From: Cardiocondyla obscurior
Taxonomy: Eukaryota > Arthropoda > Insecta > Hymenoptera > Formicidae
Assembly (NCBI RefSeq): GCF_019399895.1
Contig: NC_091864.1
Coordinates: 10,766,001 to 10,830,000 of the forward strand
Direction of reading: 5' to 3'
DNA length: 64,000 bases
How positions within the stretch are numbered: the stretch's first letter is position 1; every line of letters begins with the position of its first letter. The notes under the pieces were generated by a model, which did no database searches, was not told the origin of the DNA, and saw nothing but the letters and a program-made list of their open reading frames with translations. The position numbers and the translations under genes are program-made. Of the stretch, positions 11,801-25,726 are shown piece after piece.

Positions 11801-14800
11801 ACCAATCTCGCGCCGATCTCCATGAAGCGCATGAATCCCGCACGAAGACATCAATCGCACGTGAAGTGACCGCGTAGAACAGCTGTTGCCGAACAAAGGC
11901 GTGACGAGAAGCGAGAGCTCGGCGGAGAGACGAGGCGGAATGCAACGGGGCCGCTGTCGGTCCCCCGATGATCGTACGCTTCTCTCGGCACCCGAATGCT
12001 TCCAAAGCCTCATCAGGGCTCCTTCTATTTCTTCCTTTTTTTTTCTTTTTTTCTTTTTTTCTTTTCGCGACATCACTCGTCACTTCGTCCCGAGCCGAGG
12101 GCGAAGTTCGACACACGTCGATCAACACGCGAAACCAGAACAGTATCCGGTACGAGGCGAGTTACGGAATAACGGATGCGGCGTCAAATAGCGTGACCGC
12201 ACTTTTCATCCGCGATGACATAGCGACGATAAGGAGGGCTGTGATTTTTAACAATTGAGTGAGCCTCTTGTACAAATCCTTCAAATGTTATTAATAATAC
12301 GTGTCTGTTTATTAATTGTTTTTCTCAATATTAATTGCGTTGATCGGCTGGTAGCAGTCCACGTCTCGAATCAGGGCGCGAGATTGATGCGACTTGGAAA
12401 GGAAGGTATGCGATATGGCTTTTTTCGGGGATATCTTTTAGAAAAGAGGCCGGCGCTCTCTTTTGTGCCCAGGCCCGCGTGCTGAGACTTCGGACACCTG
12501 GCCAGGCTCGCGTATCGGGAACGTTTTGCCAAGGTTAAAATAAAACGACCCGGACAGTCGCCGGACATTCGAAGGTGCGCGAGGTTGCATCCCGGATACG
12601 CTCGCGGTGCGTGTCGCTAGAATAATGCGGTAACGGCGACACGCAATGCCGATTTCGTTCACGTGTGCACCGCGGCTCGAGTGACCCGTAAAAGACTTGG
12701 GGGTGGGGGCTAACAATACGGCCGTTCACCGGACATGTTTGGCGAAACGGTCAACGGTACACGGCTAATTCGGTCGAGAGCAATCGTAGGCGTATCAGAT
12801 GCATCCGACATTTCCCGGCGACGCGATGCGTGGACCTCGAGTGCGTGCTTGTCGCCGATATGCGTAATGATGAGCGCCGCACACTTCTGAAATCTGGAAC
12901 GCGGGACTAATTAACGCTTCCTCCCTCGCAGAAGGCCTCGTGGCCAGACGGCGCCAGTTCAAATGCCAAGTTGAAAGCCGAGGGGGTTCAGACAAGGGAG
13001 ATCGCTCACGATTTTCCCTTTGAGAGTCCAATCGGAGACGAAATTTCATGCTCTTCAACTGTAAGCTGCAAATCTCCGACTTGAAGTTATGACTGTAAAT
13101 AAAGTAATGACTGTATTTGAAGCGTAAAAAGATAAATAAATTTATATGTATATATATAATGATAAATATTAAATGCAGGAAGAGACTTCGAGTTTAAAAT
13201 CAATTAAGGCTACTTACTCAAAATTAAAAGGCAGAGGCAAAAGCCGGGATAATTTTATTACGTTCGAGAATAACAGAGGGAAAGTAAAAAAAACCTTTTA
13301 ATATAAAAATCCATTAATATCGGAAATAACTAGCGTCCCGCGACTTTCAGTCCGTCGTGCTTGCACTTGTCGTGCCTGCCATGTCGTCGGCCTTGCCGTT
13401 GTAATTAAGGGCCAATTTAATTAAGAGAGAAAGAGAGAGAGACGAGGAAAAAGTTGCCAACGGCACGAGAGCCACTTCGCAGGATGAATGAACTCGTCGC
13501 GAGGATGTGTAGTACCCTCGGGTGCACTTTTTCCACACATACATACATACACAAACACACACGCACACGTTTACGTGCCAAGTGGCGAGCGCAACCGCAA
13601 AAGGCTTGACGATTCTAATTAGGCGTCCTAGTTCGCGCTTGTTTAGAGACACTTAAGTTTATCTACGCCCGGAGCCGCGTGGCAACCGGCTCCAGTTTCT
13701 TGTCTTTAAACGCTAACCAGGCAACGCATCTAGCAGCTTAATAGCCGAATATACCGCTACGACTTGCTGCTCATTTCTTACGTTCTTTTTTTTATTTCTA
13801 TGTTGACAGAATGAAGAGATGATCGCGAGTCTGTCGATGAACGGCGGCGGCAGCGGAGGGCCGGGGAGCCGCGTGGGTCGCGGGTTGGCTCTTCACAGGT
13901 CCAACTCCAGCCTGGAGCTCCCGCACAGTCCAGATCCTGGCTCCCGGGTGCCAGAGACACCTCTCAGAAGGGAGTATGGTTCTCACGGTACGTGTCAACA
14001 ATTTTTTTTTTTTTTTTTTTTCACGAAAAAGAGCGGACGTATCGCTTCGAGAAGGTCTATTAAGTGCATCTGAATTTTATTTGCTTTAGGGAGCATCGAT
14101 ATAGTCGCGCAGTCCATCACGGGTGGCGAAAACTTCTTCGCCATGCTGCAGGACTTTCGGCCACCGGATCAGCGCGGCACCAACGACTACCTGCGACGTG
14201 TCCAGGACGTGTCTGGCCAGCCACTCGACGTAGACGAGGTCTGCGGCCCGACCGGCGCCAGCTCCAGCCCGAAGCTGCGGCTGAAGCTGAACAGACTCTG
14301 GGGAAATAAACCGCAACCGCGAGCTATGGAAGAAACGTGCACCAGCCCGGTGGTGTCGGCCGATGTGGAAGAGCGGCATCGGAGACGCGCGTTCGCTCAC
14401 TACGACTGCCAGTCTTTGACTGCGAATCTGGGCTACGCCGCGAAGCTCCGAGGAATTCTTCTTGCCAGGAGAAGGAACACAGCTACCGGAGCATCTGCCG
14501 CTAGCGCCCTGAGAGCGTCCACGCCCGACGAAACTCCCGAGGAGGACGCCGGTGATGGAAAAGGTATATTAAAGTATTTCTATCAGTAATGAACTCGAGC
14601 GAGAATACTTGACCTGATGGTTTCAGGCAACGACTTGTTGGAGCCCTGTCCCTTCTTCCGCAATGAAATCGGCGGCGAAGGAGAGCGCGAGGTTGGCCTC
14701 ACTCGCTGCCCCGAGGGTAACGGAATTCATAGACCGTCGTTGTCTTACGGTGTCTCCGTTTTGGAACCGTCACCTGGCGAAACTTTGTGGAAGAACACTT

Positions 14801-17800
14801 GTCCATTGCAGAAGCGACCATTGCCCATCGAAAGCGTAGACGAAGGAGCTCATTACTATCGGCGATACTTTCTTGGTAAGTATAAAAATAAAATTAAAAA
14901 ATATATATATTAATTATTCGTTCAAAATTATTGAAGAAAACGTAATATTCATCGCAGGGCGAGAGCATCAAAATTGGTTCGGCATGGATGAACAACTGGG
15001 ACCGGTGGCCATCAGCATTCGCAAGGATGTTAATCAGTATCGCGTGATCGTGCGTACGTCGGAGCTGCTAACGCTACGCGGTTCCGTGCCGGAGGAAGCG
15101 CTGGGCATCAGACCGCAGGGTCGGCCGCCCACCAGGGAACTCTTAGAGCTGGTTGCGCCGGAAGTGCAAATGGGCTGTTTAAGGCTCGGTACAGCCGCCG
15201 CCGAGGAGGCGTTGGCTAGATTGGACGAGCAGGGATTGTCCAACAGGTACAAAGTCGGCGTATTGTATTGTCGATCTGGCCAGCGGACCGAAGAAGAAAT
15301 GTACAACAATCAGCACGCCGGCCCGGCCTTCCTGGAGTTCTTGGATGCTATTGGTAAGTAAATGTTCTTCATAGAGACGTTAAACGTATATAAAAAGACA
15401 GGGAATTGCCTTGTCAGTTCTTTTCACTTATTATTATCTTATTAGATGATACACTTCTTCTCGCCGGTGGAAAGTCTTCACGTGCATATTAACAAGCGAG
15501 CTGACAACGGCGAAGCGAATCGGAAAACTCTCGCCGGAAGCCGGATAAAATTACTCCCTCGTAAACGCCGTAAATAAAGCAGTCGGAAAAGCGATTTGCA
15601 CGCAAAGTCGATCCACCGGTCGCTTCGCAGACAGTTCGACTTTATCGCGACGTTTAGCCGATTCAATGTCCTGGAATGATTTCACTTACTATACTTCGTA
15701 ACGCTGATCATCCGCGAATGCATGCAGTAATTTTGCGGCCGTAACGTGCGGACTCTTCTCGTAGAATCGTTGCGTTTACGATCGCCTTAGTTATTTCCAT
15801 TAACGATTACTGTCGCTTTCTAAAAGAGAAACGCGCGTCCTGTTTCGTTTTTTCCTTCGAGCGTCGCGCGTTTCGTTTCGCACCGCTTCCGCGGGCCGAT
15901 GGTTATCTCGTGTTAATTCGTGGACGCGACCATCAACTTTCCTACGTAATTCTGTAAACAAGAGGCGGCTCTAAGAAATTTGATTTTCTCTTTTACTTGT
16001 AAGCTTAGCTTACCCAACGCAAACACACGATTCTTCACGTGTTTCTTATTTCTCTGCTAGATTCCACCATTTCTTTTAAAAAGTGGAAAATCGAGCTCGA
16101 TAATTGTAAGATTTCAAAATAAAATTGATAACGTCGCTTAGTATGCAATCACAGCCACGTCCCGAAGACGCGTAAAGAGATAACTGACGGATTCTCGACC
16201 GTCAAGCAATTGAGGTAATTGCATCTTTTCTTGACAGGCCAAAGAATAAGACTACGAGGATTCGAGGGTTACAAGGCCGGATTGGACACCAGAACTGACT
16301 CGACGGGCACGCATGCGGTAGCAGCAACGCATCGCGGGACGGAAGTCACCTTCCACGTGTCCACCATGCTACCCTTCACGCCTAACAACCGGCAGCAGCT
16401 GCTGAGGAAACGGCACATCGGAAATGACATAGTCACGATAGTTTTTCAGGTACAATTTTATAGAAGCCGGCTGACGAATTAAGGCTACCGCGATTACGCA
16501 ATTGTATGCAGTAATGATCGCCGTGGCGAAAATACAGTCGTGACGCGTTCCCGTGACAGATTTATTATGCAGCTCTGCAAGAAATTACGTGAGACACCGC
16601 GATTACGTTCGGCGTGATTCATGGCGCCTGGATGGTTTAATCGGAATCATGCGATACCTGTCGCGCACTCCTAGTAGAATATGAGAGACAATTTATCCGG
16701 AATCCGTGATACCGGTTCTTCGAGTTTACATATTTCGAGCAAGTGCTCGCGCGTTTTACGTAACTATATATAATGTCACAAGGTCTTACGATTAATAATT
16801 ACCTTTTCCAGGAACCCGGTGCACTACCGTTTAGCCCGCGAAGGATACGCTCTCAGTTCCAGCACGTATTCATCATTGTGCGAGCGATAAATCCTTGCAC
16901 CGATAACACGCAGTACAGCGTGGCGGTGTCCAGGAGTAAGGAAGTACCTATTTTCGGACCACCCGTTCCGCAGGGTGCCACGTTCACGAAGGGAAAGGCT
17001 TTCGCAGATTTTATCTTGGCGAAGGTCATAAACGCTGAAAATGCGGCTCATAGGTATATTTCTTTTTTGTAATTGTGCATGAAAAATTAACGAAACTAAT
17101 TACATACCTTTCGCCAGATCCGAAAAGTTTGCCACAATGGCCACGAGGACAAGGCAAGAGTATCTAAAGGATCTTGTCACAAATTACACTACCACCACGG
17201 TCGTCGATACCGGCCAGAAATTCTGTACGTTAAGTAATTTTATTTATTAAATTTCTAGACATTACAAAACGCGCGCTCTGCGTTTCTTCTACGTTAAAGA
17301 AAACTGTTTTATCATTAGTAATATGCGATCATCCTGTTGTTGATCAGAGATGGTGTTGACGACGACACTCTGACCGATAACACTTTGTTCAACATGTGCT
17401 TCTGTTACTTTACGAATATTTTGTCAGAATATCTCAATACCAACAAACTTAGAGATTATTAATCCAGATTTATGAAATCTTACTTTTAATTTCTAAACTA
17501 TGTAGATAGAAATTATTTTAATAACTTGAATTATACTTATCAGTCTTTTCTTTTGTGAAACAGCGATGCTCTCCTTCAGCAGTAAAAAAAAGGCGGCGAT
17601 TCGGCCGAGACTTTCTTGTGACGCGTCTCAACGCGGTGCGATTTGCTGGCAAGTTATACTCGAGGATAGCAATCAAAATACTGATTGTTATTTGGGCATA
17701 AGCATAGACACTATTGTGCTGATCGAGGAGCACTCCAGGCAGGTAGTATTTGTTACTCCGTGCGGAAGCGTGCTCGGATGGCACGCCCAAACAAACAGGT

Positions 17801-20800
17801 ATGCATTTTTAATTTTTAAGACGTTACTTATTTTTACTGTTCTAGAAGAAATTATGCGCGCTACACTGTTGTTCAAAAGGTCCCAATTTGCGCGTGTTAT
17901 TATATTCGGATATTATATATATAATTAATTATAGTAATTTTTTTATGATAATTACAATTGAGTGATTAAATCGATTACGAGACTTCATAACTGCCACTTA
18001 ACGCAACTAGTAAAAAAAAAAATAATTACGATCAGAAATCGAACGATTAATTGCAGCCTAACATTCTCACTTTGCTTTGTTAATCAGTTTAAGATTGTAT
18101 CATCATCAAGGAGAGTGTATTACCATACACGTGCGCGGTGATTATGGCGAGAGAGACGAATTAATGGAAATTGTGGCTCGGCTACGCGCCGTAACTCAAG
18201 GAGCACCAGCTTCGGAGCTGTCGTTAAAAAGAAATAGCCTCGGGCAGCTGGGCTTCCACGTCCAGCCCGACGGCGTTGTAACGCAGGTCGAAAGTATGGG
18301 ACTTTCGTGGCAGGCGGGCCTGAGACAAGCCTCCAGGTTGGTCGAGATTTGTAAGGTGGCTGTGTCGACTTTGAGCCACGACCAAATGGTTGATCTTCTG
18401 AAAACCAGCGCCCAAGTCACTGTCACCGTAATTCCGCCTACTAATGATGGGAATCCACGAAGGTACGAAATCCTAAATCATCTCACTTCAGCCTCTTGAT
18501 CTTTTAATTAATAATTTATTAATTTTATTACATGATAGAGGCTGCACCCTGCAAAACTGTCATTATCTGTCGAATAATTACGAAGGAGATTATGAGAATG
18601 TGACAAGCCCAGATAACACGCCAAGTCAGCAAACAGCGATGTCGCATCAGCGACGGTACGATCGATCGTTCAGCCCGCCGCGATCAAGCAACAGCTCCGG
18701 GTACGGTACTGGATCAAGCTCTAGATCGTTCAACGATCCACGGTTCCCGTTGGAGGGTACAATGACTAGCAGCAGTAGCGGACACAGTAGTGCCGATGAT
18801 CGTTGGTGAGTGATTAAAAGTGAATTGCATTAATCCTTACACGACTCATCGTAATAAAATATTTTTTGAACTGTCGATCGTTGAACGTATAAAAGTGCAT
18901 GATATTACGTCCGTTTCATCGGATCTACAAAAAAAAAAGAAATAATTCTAAGTTTGATAAACAAATCGAAAGGAACAAAGCGCTTCTTGTTTCAGGTACG
19001 AGCTTTTAGAACCGCAAGATCAAGAAGGCAATCATCGCCCGGACGGTACACCACCTCCTCTACCAGTGCGACAAAATTTCCAGGCCGTGACACCCAGCAA
19101 ATCAGCGCAAAAAAAAGACAAAACTCATTATGCCAGTGCTAAACAACTTGTGGACAGCTCAAAGCATCGTGAACACAGCCACGAGCATTACACGAAAGAA
19201 AGTAATTACGTGTCGTCAAAGATAATACAAGAGAACGCGCGTCACGACAATTATCAGCGACAGCTGGATAATGTGCATCGTGGTCAAGATCATGTAACCA
19301 CAAATTATGTAAAACTGCAGAAAGAACGATACGAGATTAAGCAAGAAAATCTGTACGCGTCTCAAAGAGAACTTCATAAAAATGAGGCGCAACATCACGG
19401 CCATCAGAAGCTCGGCGTGTCGAATTCCTTGCCGTTAACGCACAACGCTATCTATAGTCTGCCAAAATCGGGCAGCAATAATAATCTCGGTAGATATAAC
19501 GAATATGAACAGTCCGGCGGTAAGTACGATTATGAGACGCCCACGAAACCGGATAGAAATTCCAAATACGAAATGCAAGAAGAGAAAATAATCGAACGGC
19601 CGGCAGTCAAATACGACCACGATGTAAGACCTCACGACAAAAGGATCGGCTACGAGTACTCGGAAGATATTTACGAGAGGAGAAACAGTAAGTACGACAC
19701 GGAACTGGCAAAGTACGAGATGGAGTGTCAGCACGGTAGCAATGAAAGGAAACACAACAACGATAGCAACGGAGAACACAGTCGAGATCTCATTAAATAT
19801 GAAATGCCGCACGATTTTAAAGTGGGCGAGAAAGTCACATGCCTGAAGACTAGTATGTCAGAGCGACCAGTGCCTCACAAAGTAAACGTTGAATACCGAC
19901 AGCCGAAAGACTTTCCAGCAAGTCTGCCTCCAGAAATGAGAATATCTGACGTTAATTGTCAGGAAGTGACTACGATGCCCAGTGAAGACGAGTTATCGAA
20001 CGGCTCAGGCAGCGTGTCGCCTAGATTGCGACGTGCTAACAAACATCGCGGCGGCAATCGCACTCCGTCTAGCGGTAGCTCTAGAAATCAAAGTCCCCGA
20101 CCCAAGCCGGGTATGCGAAATTCGCATCGGAACTCCGCGAATCTGACATCTAGCACATTACAAGAGGATCTTATGAGATTAATTAACCCTGATTACATCG
20201 CTGATGACACCCAGATCGTCAATAATAATCTTGTTAATAGTGTGATGAGCCCAAATCAAAATTCAAACAAGATGAACAATAATATGCTAGAGATCCAGAA
20301 CAGATGCAGATCCAGAGAGAATCTGTGTGGAAATAGCACGTCTACCTTGAGCGTGTTACCGGCGAATGGGCAGGAGAATGGAAACAATGGATCGGAGGTG
20401 ATCCTGACGATGGCCAGGCCAGCCACGGTGATCTCGAATGCTAGCACTGCCTCGAGTCCGGCTCCAAGCGAAAATAAGTTATCCAAAGAAGAAAGGTTCG
20501 TAAGCTCATATTATAAAACTTAACATACTTAAATATAAAATATTAAAATAAAAAAATTTTTTATTCTTATTTATGACTCATTTAACGCAATTATTTTTAG
20601 ATTATCGCCGCGTGTCACAAAACCGCTCCATCCAATTATGAAACAGCACAATAATCTAACACCAATTAAAGATGTAAAAAATCACAACGATGCAAACATG
20701 GACTGTTGGAAAAATCAACATACAGATTCCAACAGATCGACGAAACAGCATCCTCAAGAATGGTCCGATGACAGGCTTATCGACGGATGCAACGCAAACA

Positions 20801-21121
20801 CGTACATATATGTTTAATTATTCATTTATGCAATGTTGAACAATTAACAAGAACATTATATCTCGCAGGAATCCTGTTTCGGATTTACAATCTCACCTAT
20901 CCACTCTTGAGCTGAGGATGGCAAGAGAGACTCGTTTGCGACATTCGTTGGAGGATGAGGTGCGCCGATTGCGTGACGAGAATCGACGTCTGCAGGAATC
21001 CGAGAGCCTGAGACTATCGTTGGAAGACGAGAATCGCCGTCTGAAAGATGAGAATCACGCAGCCGCGCAACAACTCCGACGTTTCACGGAATGGTTCTTT
21101 CAAACAATGGACCATCAATAA
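2831..21121 (+). CDS. SIPA1L: Signal-induced proliferation-associated 1-like protein (RapGAP + PDZ)
   Basis: This is a Rap GTPase-activating protein of the SIPA1L/SPAR family, which switches off Rap1/Rap2 at cell junctions or synapses. Exons: 2831-2998, 13810-13987, 14090-14563, 14627-14875, 14958-15353, 16238-16449, 16812-17053, 17118-17224, 17564-17798, 18088-18462, 18539-18805, 18996-20495, 20601-20801, 20869-21121. All junctions are GT-AG and in phase, giving about 1618 residues, close to the family length. The RapGAP domain spans roughly residues 400-660. It includes the signature KRHIGNDIV with the catalytic 'Asn thumb' near N551 and the conserved VFQEPGALPF. A PDZ domain lies near residues 796-868 (LGFHVQPDGVV). 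A large disordered Ser/Asn/His-rich part is carried by the 1500-nt exon. The C-terminus is a leucine-zipper coiled coil (about 1540-1605), as in SIPA1L proteins. The first exon has ATG in a good context (CACC before it) and joins exon 2 in phase 0. Other first exons inside intron 1 are possible. Confidence 0.93.
5403..5450. repeat. Inverted repeat, 16-bp arms with one mismatch
   Basis: The arms are 5403-5418 and 5435-5450, with a 16-base spacer. The inner 11 bases of each arm (CGCGAGTTAAT and its complement) pair perfectly. The fifth outer base is a mismatch. It lies inside intron 1 of the RapGAP gene. It could form a hairpin in RNA or DNA. Function is unknown. Confidence 0.55.
7675..7700. 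repeat. Poly-A homopolymer tract (26 A)
   Basis: An uninterrupted run of 26 A, preceded by TTAAT and followed by TTAGTG, inside intron 1 of SIPA1L. No target-site duplication or retroelement body is seen next to it, so a simple homopolymer is more likely than a retroposon tail. Confidence 0.8.
13528..13572. repeat. CA-rich microsatellite
   Basis: An imperfect tract of CACA, CATA and CACG units near the end of SIPA1L intron 1. It is likely polymorphic and has no other visible content. Confidence 0.6.
15354..16237 (+). other. SIPA1L intron 5 (884 nt)
   Basis: Lies between the exon ending at 15353 (donor GTAAGT) and the exon starting at 16238 (acceptor TTGACAG). It splits the RapGAP region. 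No coding exon or RNA gene was recognised inside it. Confidence 0.85.
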
Positions 21122-21911
21122 TCAGTATAACCATGAGTTGAAAATGTTCTATCGCTCGATTGTCTTACACGATGAACGCGATAACCAATCTGATTTTCGT
21201 TAATATTTTAAAAATTACAAAATGAAAACATATCGTCATCAATGTTTTTTTTTTGTTTTAATCTAAATAAGTTATCTTTGTATTTGTTGCATCAATAGCA
21301 TTTAATTTGGTTGCGTTTTTCTTCTATAATCGTTCGGAGTGAAACGCGATCTTTGTAAGTACAGTATTAACGCGACCTTCGCCTAAATGTATAAAATTAA
21401 TCGACTGGAGATTAGGCGATTGTTGGTGTGCATAAACAGCAGAAATTATTAATATATCGTGCATAACTTTCTCAACAATTTTTCATACGTGTATTATATA
21501 GATTAATTAGATTACTCTATTGTAAAATATAAGTTACCATCGTACTGTTTCCTCTACTCAAGGATTCGTGCGTTGACAACAACACTATCTACATATCTAA
21601 ATCATTATAATGCGCATCTGAGTATCCTCACATTTGGAAACAATGCGCATTAAAACAATATAAACGTTTGATTTTATAAGAAGCGACCAAATGACCAAAT
21701 ATTATTAGCAACCTAAGGACCGCTTTAATTCTGTAATTTATTACACCTTTTATATTAATCTTCTAAAAAAAGTGTTAATGGAAACGTCGCATGTGCTAAA
21801 GCGAGTACCAGAAAAATGCTGACGCGCTCTCTCAAAAAAAAAATTCCTTTGTAATAAATGACATAATTTCAATGCACGAAGGCGATGTTTCCTGAAGACT
21901 TTTAGTCAATC

Positions 21912-21917
21912 AATAAA
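21912..21917 (+). terminator. Candidate poly(A) signal for SIPA1L
   Basis: AATAAA, 791 bases after the SIPA1L stop codon. Similar signals occur further on (for example near 21992), so the true cleavage site is uncertain. Confidence 0.35.
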
Positions 21918-24900
21918 GAGAAATGTGTACTTTAATGACATCTTCATTCTTAAAACGACTAAATGTAAAGTATATTTTTGGCGTTCTAAAAATACTTATT
22001 AATAAAATACTTAATTAAAAAATGGAAATATGGTATACACTCAAGGATAGGACAACGGATAAGACGGACGTCGACTAAACTATTATCACTGGCTAGAATA
22101 AAATAGTTTATTGTAATCCACAGAAAAAAAACAAGACATGATGCCTTAAGATCTGTCTGTCTCACTGTTCTGTCAGTTTAACAATTAGCTGCGATTACAC
22201 TCCCTTCGATTCGAGACCACGCGAAAATGCTCGCTCGCCGCTGTGTCGCGATACCGGCGGCAGCGATAGTCCTTAATACTCGATATACCGGACCGATAAG
22301 CCAGAAGTCCGGCCAAAGGATCGGATTATGCATTTTGTATCCTTATAAGATAAGAAGCCTGCGGCTTTTTACTGTCGCGCGATATCGCGATTTTAGCGGC
22401 TTGTTACTGGCTGTTACTGTCGTGTAGTGTCGCGATACGTCTATGTTTCTAATTGCATTGCGGAAGAGTAACTCTTCTCCTCCTCAGGTTCACGACGGCC
22501 CCCGCAAATTCGGGAAACCGTCGATTTCGACATTGATTAATCATTATCGGTGTAATCAGAGACAAGCAAAATATTACTCCATCCTTGCGAACGTCACGTC
22601 CATTCTCCATGTCTCCACTGTCTATTATCTATGTGTTAAGTGTGTATGCGTGTATGTAAGTTTGTGTGTGTGTATCGATAATTAGCTTGTTTCTAAACTC
22701 TAGATCTATGTATATTGGCGTCCGAGGGACGCCCCGATTACTGCGCTTTCTGAGAGGAAAGTGATTATGCGAGAGAATATTTGGCTGCCTATAATCGAAA
22801 CACTGTGAAGTAATATTTCACGCAACTCTGCGTGTAACGCTTACGTCACCGAGGCTCCTCTTCGGTTTTGTTCGCTTAAGTACATGAGAAGTTATGCTTA
22901 GCAAGTGTAATTACTCGTAGAGATGTTTATACACTCGGATTTAGCTTTACTCTAGCGGTTTTTTTTTTCCTACATACTTCTAATTAACACGCCCTCACGT
23001 GGAAGTACCATCTCCATTACGAAGTTCTGAATGAGTTACCGTTCGAATAAGACTGAAAGCGCGATTTACAGACGCGAAAGGTAATCGACGTGTGCAACAC
23101 TCAAGAAGGTCGCAATAGCATTCAAAGAACTACTTCGATGAAACCTTTATACTATTCTTACAAGAGTTCAGATTCGTAATGGGTCAATTCGTTGCAAGAG
23201 CTCTTTAGCCGGTCAAGTATCGCATATCGTCCGTCTGTCATGGAAATATGTAAAGCGCGACGAATCGATCAAACGAGATGTCATCCTGATAGGAGTCTTT
23301 GAGATTTCTAATTATGTTCTGTTGCCGGTCGTACCAGTGTAGTAGTGCAAATTCCAAGTGACTGCCAAGAGACGTTTACAAGAAATCTAGACCGTCTTTG
23401 TGACATTCTTTGAATATTTGCACTGTTTCAGAAGCTTCGTTATGCATGTATGCCAATCCTACGGAAAGCAACACGAACAATAAGGACCCTTACAAGTTAA
23501 ATTATTCGCATTAAGATTTCGCATTGGAGGCTCGAGTGTACGCCAGTGTCAGAGAAACTATAGAAGCAAGCGGAATGAGTTGCGCATGACGAAAAACTTG
23601 ATTGATTCTATAAAGCATTCATAAGTATACTATCAGCGCTAGCACGTGTGTTGTCGCAGCGTGCAGCATAAATCATGCACGTTCAGCAAGCAGGCTTTAT
23701 GGCACACAAAAGTAAGTAAACGGACGGATGGATTCGATCAAATAGCGAATTTTACGTTGAAAAATAGAAAACCTTGAGATACAATTATATTGCATAAAAT
23801 CGTTTAAAAAATTATACATCAAATACTTACTAAGAAACCCAGAAAAATAAACGCGTAGCATATATATTTTTTAATTCCTATTGTCTACCAAGTGCGATTT
23901 GACTTAAGACGCTAAAATGTGCTTTTAATGCATAAAATAATTCTACAAGTCAATCGTTCCATCCGGTCTTTACAATAAAAAGCGAGGCAACTTCGAGCAA
24001 TAGTACTTTTAAGAAACAAAAAAGAGAAATGTTATATGGCGAGTACTAGTTTCTACCTACGGTAAAATACGGAGCTGGAAGTGAGAAGAGCACGTATAAG
24101 AAAGACAGAGATTAATCTATCATGTACAGAGTTTTCATATTCTACGAAATGTCCCACGTTCATTCCGAAGGTTTCAACGACGAGACATTATCTTGACGAG
24201 TTAGAAATGTACCTTCTTTCGCAGTAATTTGACGATAAAACACATCGTATGAAAAATTATATTTTTGAAAGGTCTAAATTGTGCAATTAATCACATTAGA
24301 AAATTCTAAAAACTTTCTTAAAGATGCACGTTACCAATTTCACTGATAAAAATTCATCTCGAGAATGTCGAAATTAGGAACAAAGATGAGACATTTTGTA
24401 CGCAAGAGTCGTGGTTCAGAGCAATCGTCTGCGAATGAAGGCGAGAGGACGTGACTGGCAAAAAGGCAACGATCTTATATCTTCGTCGTCTTATCAAGTT
24501 TCTCCGAGTCGTCATTCGTCTCACCCGCACGCAAGATTTGCCTGGTTCGCGCGATTGACAGATCGCATTGCCCGAACATCCCGGGCAAAAAGTCTACGGA
24601 AAAGGTATAACGCTTCACGATAAGTCCAACGCCAATTAACGTAGCCATTGTCCCAGCGATTGTTATACATTCTGTTTCCCTACGCTCGCAAACATCACCG
24701 ATAATACGTTGTTCGAGAGACGCGTCCCCCGTTAAATACAAAAATACTGTTCTGATGCACCATATCTTCACCTACTATCCCTACCATTATGCACATTTAT
24801 AATCCCTGTAGTCTTTAAACGCTCCGTTATCATGGACGAGGAAAGAATACTGAATGAGAGGCGTAATAAGACAAAAAGTTTGAATGTACCGAGTTGCGAT

Positions 24901-25655
24901 CACGATCCGTGAGATCTTAAGAGACTTGTCTAATTTTCGGATAAAGCGCACACTTATGGTGGAATCGCAACGGCGTGATATCTTCGTTCTACCTTGTTTT
25001 CAGAGCTAATTGCATCAACGTCGGTTACTACTAATTCAGAGCAACGATTACATATGCATATATGTAGACTATATATAGATAATATAGAATATATTACAAA
25101 AGATACATATATACAGTGGATTACATATGGTATCAGAAAGGTGGTTGATTTCGGAAACCTCCTCGGGAGACTTCTCGCAATTATTTTTAAGCGGGCGATT
25201 ATCATTATGATTACTTAATTCTGAGTGAAGCGACTTTTTCCATCTCGGATCTTATTTCTTTTTTTACTGCGAGAAATCATTGCTCGGATTTAGGCGAACC
25301 AGACTGTCGGTGAAACTCGATCTCGATGAGGAGAGACGCACGACGGTACACATCGAGAGAAGACAACGCTGACGATAGAGTATCAAATTTACACCAAAGA
25401 AAAAAAGAAAGGCGATAACGGAAGTTTAACAAAGACGATCGTCGATGTACAACGTCGTTCTTTCCGTAGAAGAATCTTGTGAATTTTGATACGCGCGCCA
25501 CAGGCGACGGACTGTCATTGCGATATCGATATTCCATGTTCCTTGATTAATGTTAATACTACGGTCGTTTAATTAGTTTCATAGTCGCGACACGGTGCAC
25601 GCGGAATCGCATCGCGTCCCTCATTATCAGCTACGGTTATTAAATCGTATAATTA

Positions 25656-25726
25656 TATTTATATATATTTATATATATATATATACTTTGTTTTATATAT
25701 ATAATATAATATAGTATATATATATT
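25656..25726. repeat. TA-rich microsatellite
   Basis: A tract of TA and TTTA units with a short interruption (CTTTGTTT), in the gap between SIPA1L and menin. Confidence 0.75.

Larger units (their letters stand above)
2999..13809 (+). other. Very long first intron of SIPA1L (10.8 kb)
   Basis: The intron is bounded by a donor GTATGA at 2999 and an acceptor GACAG ending at 13809. It is CpG-rich, with AT-rich islands and homopolymer runs (T near 4494-4511 and 9531-9548, A at 7675-7700). Several long open frames occur in GC-rich parts, notably 10240-10973 and 11150-12190. They overlap in several frames on both strands and have no recognisable domain, so I treat them as non-coding. Its size compared with the other introns suggests enhancers or alternative promoters, but no specific element is proven. 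Confidence 0.7.
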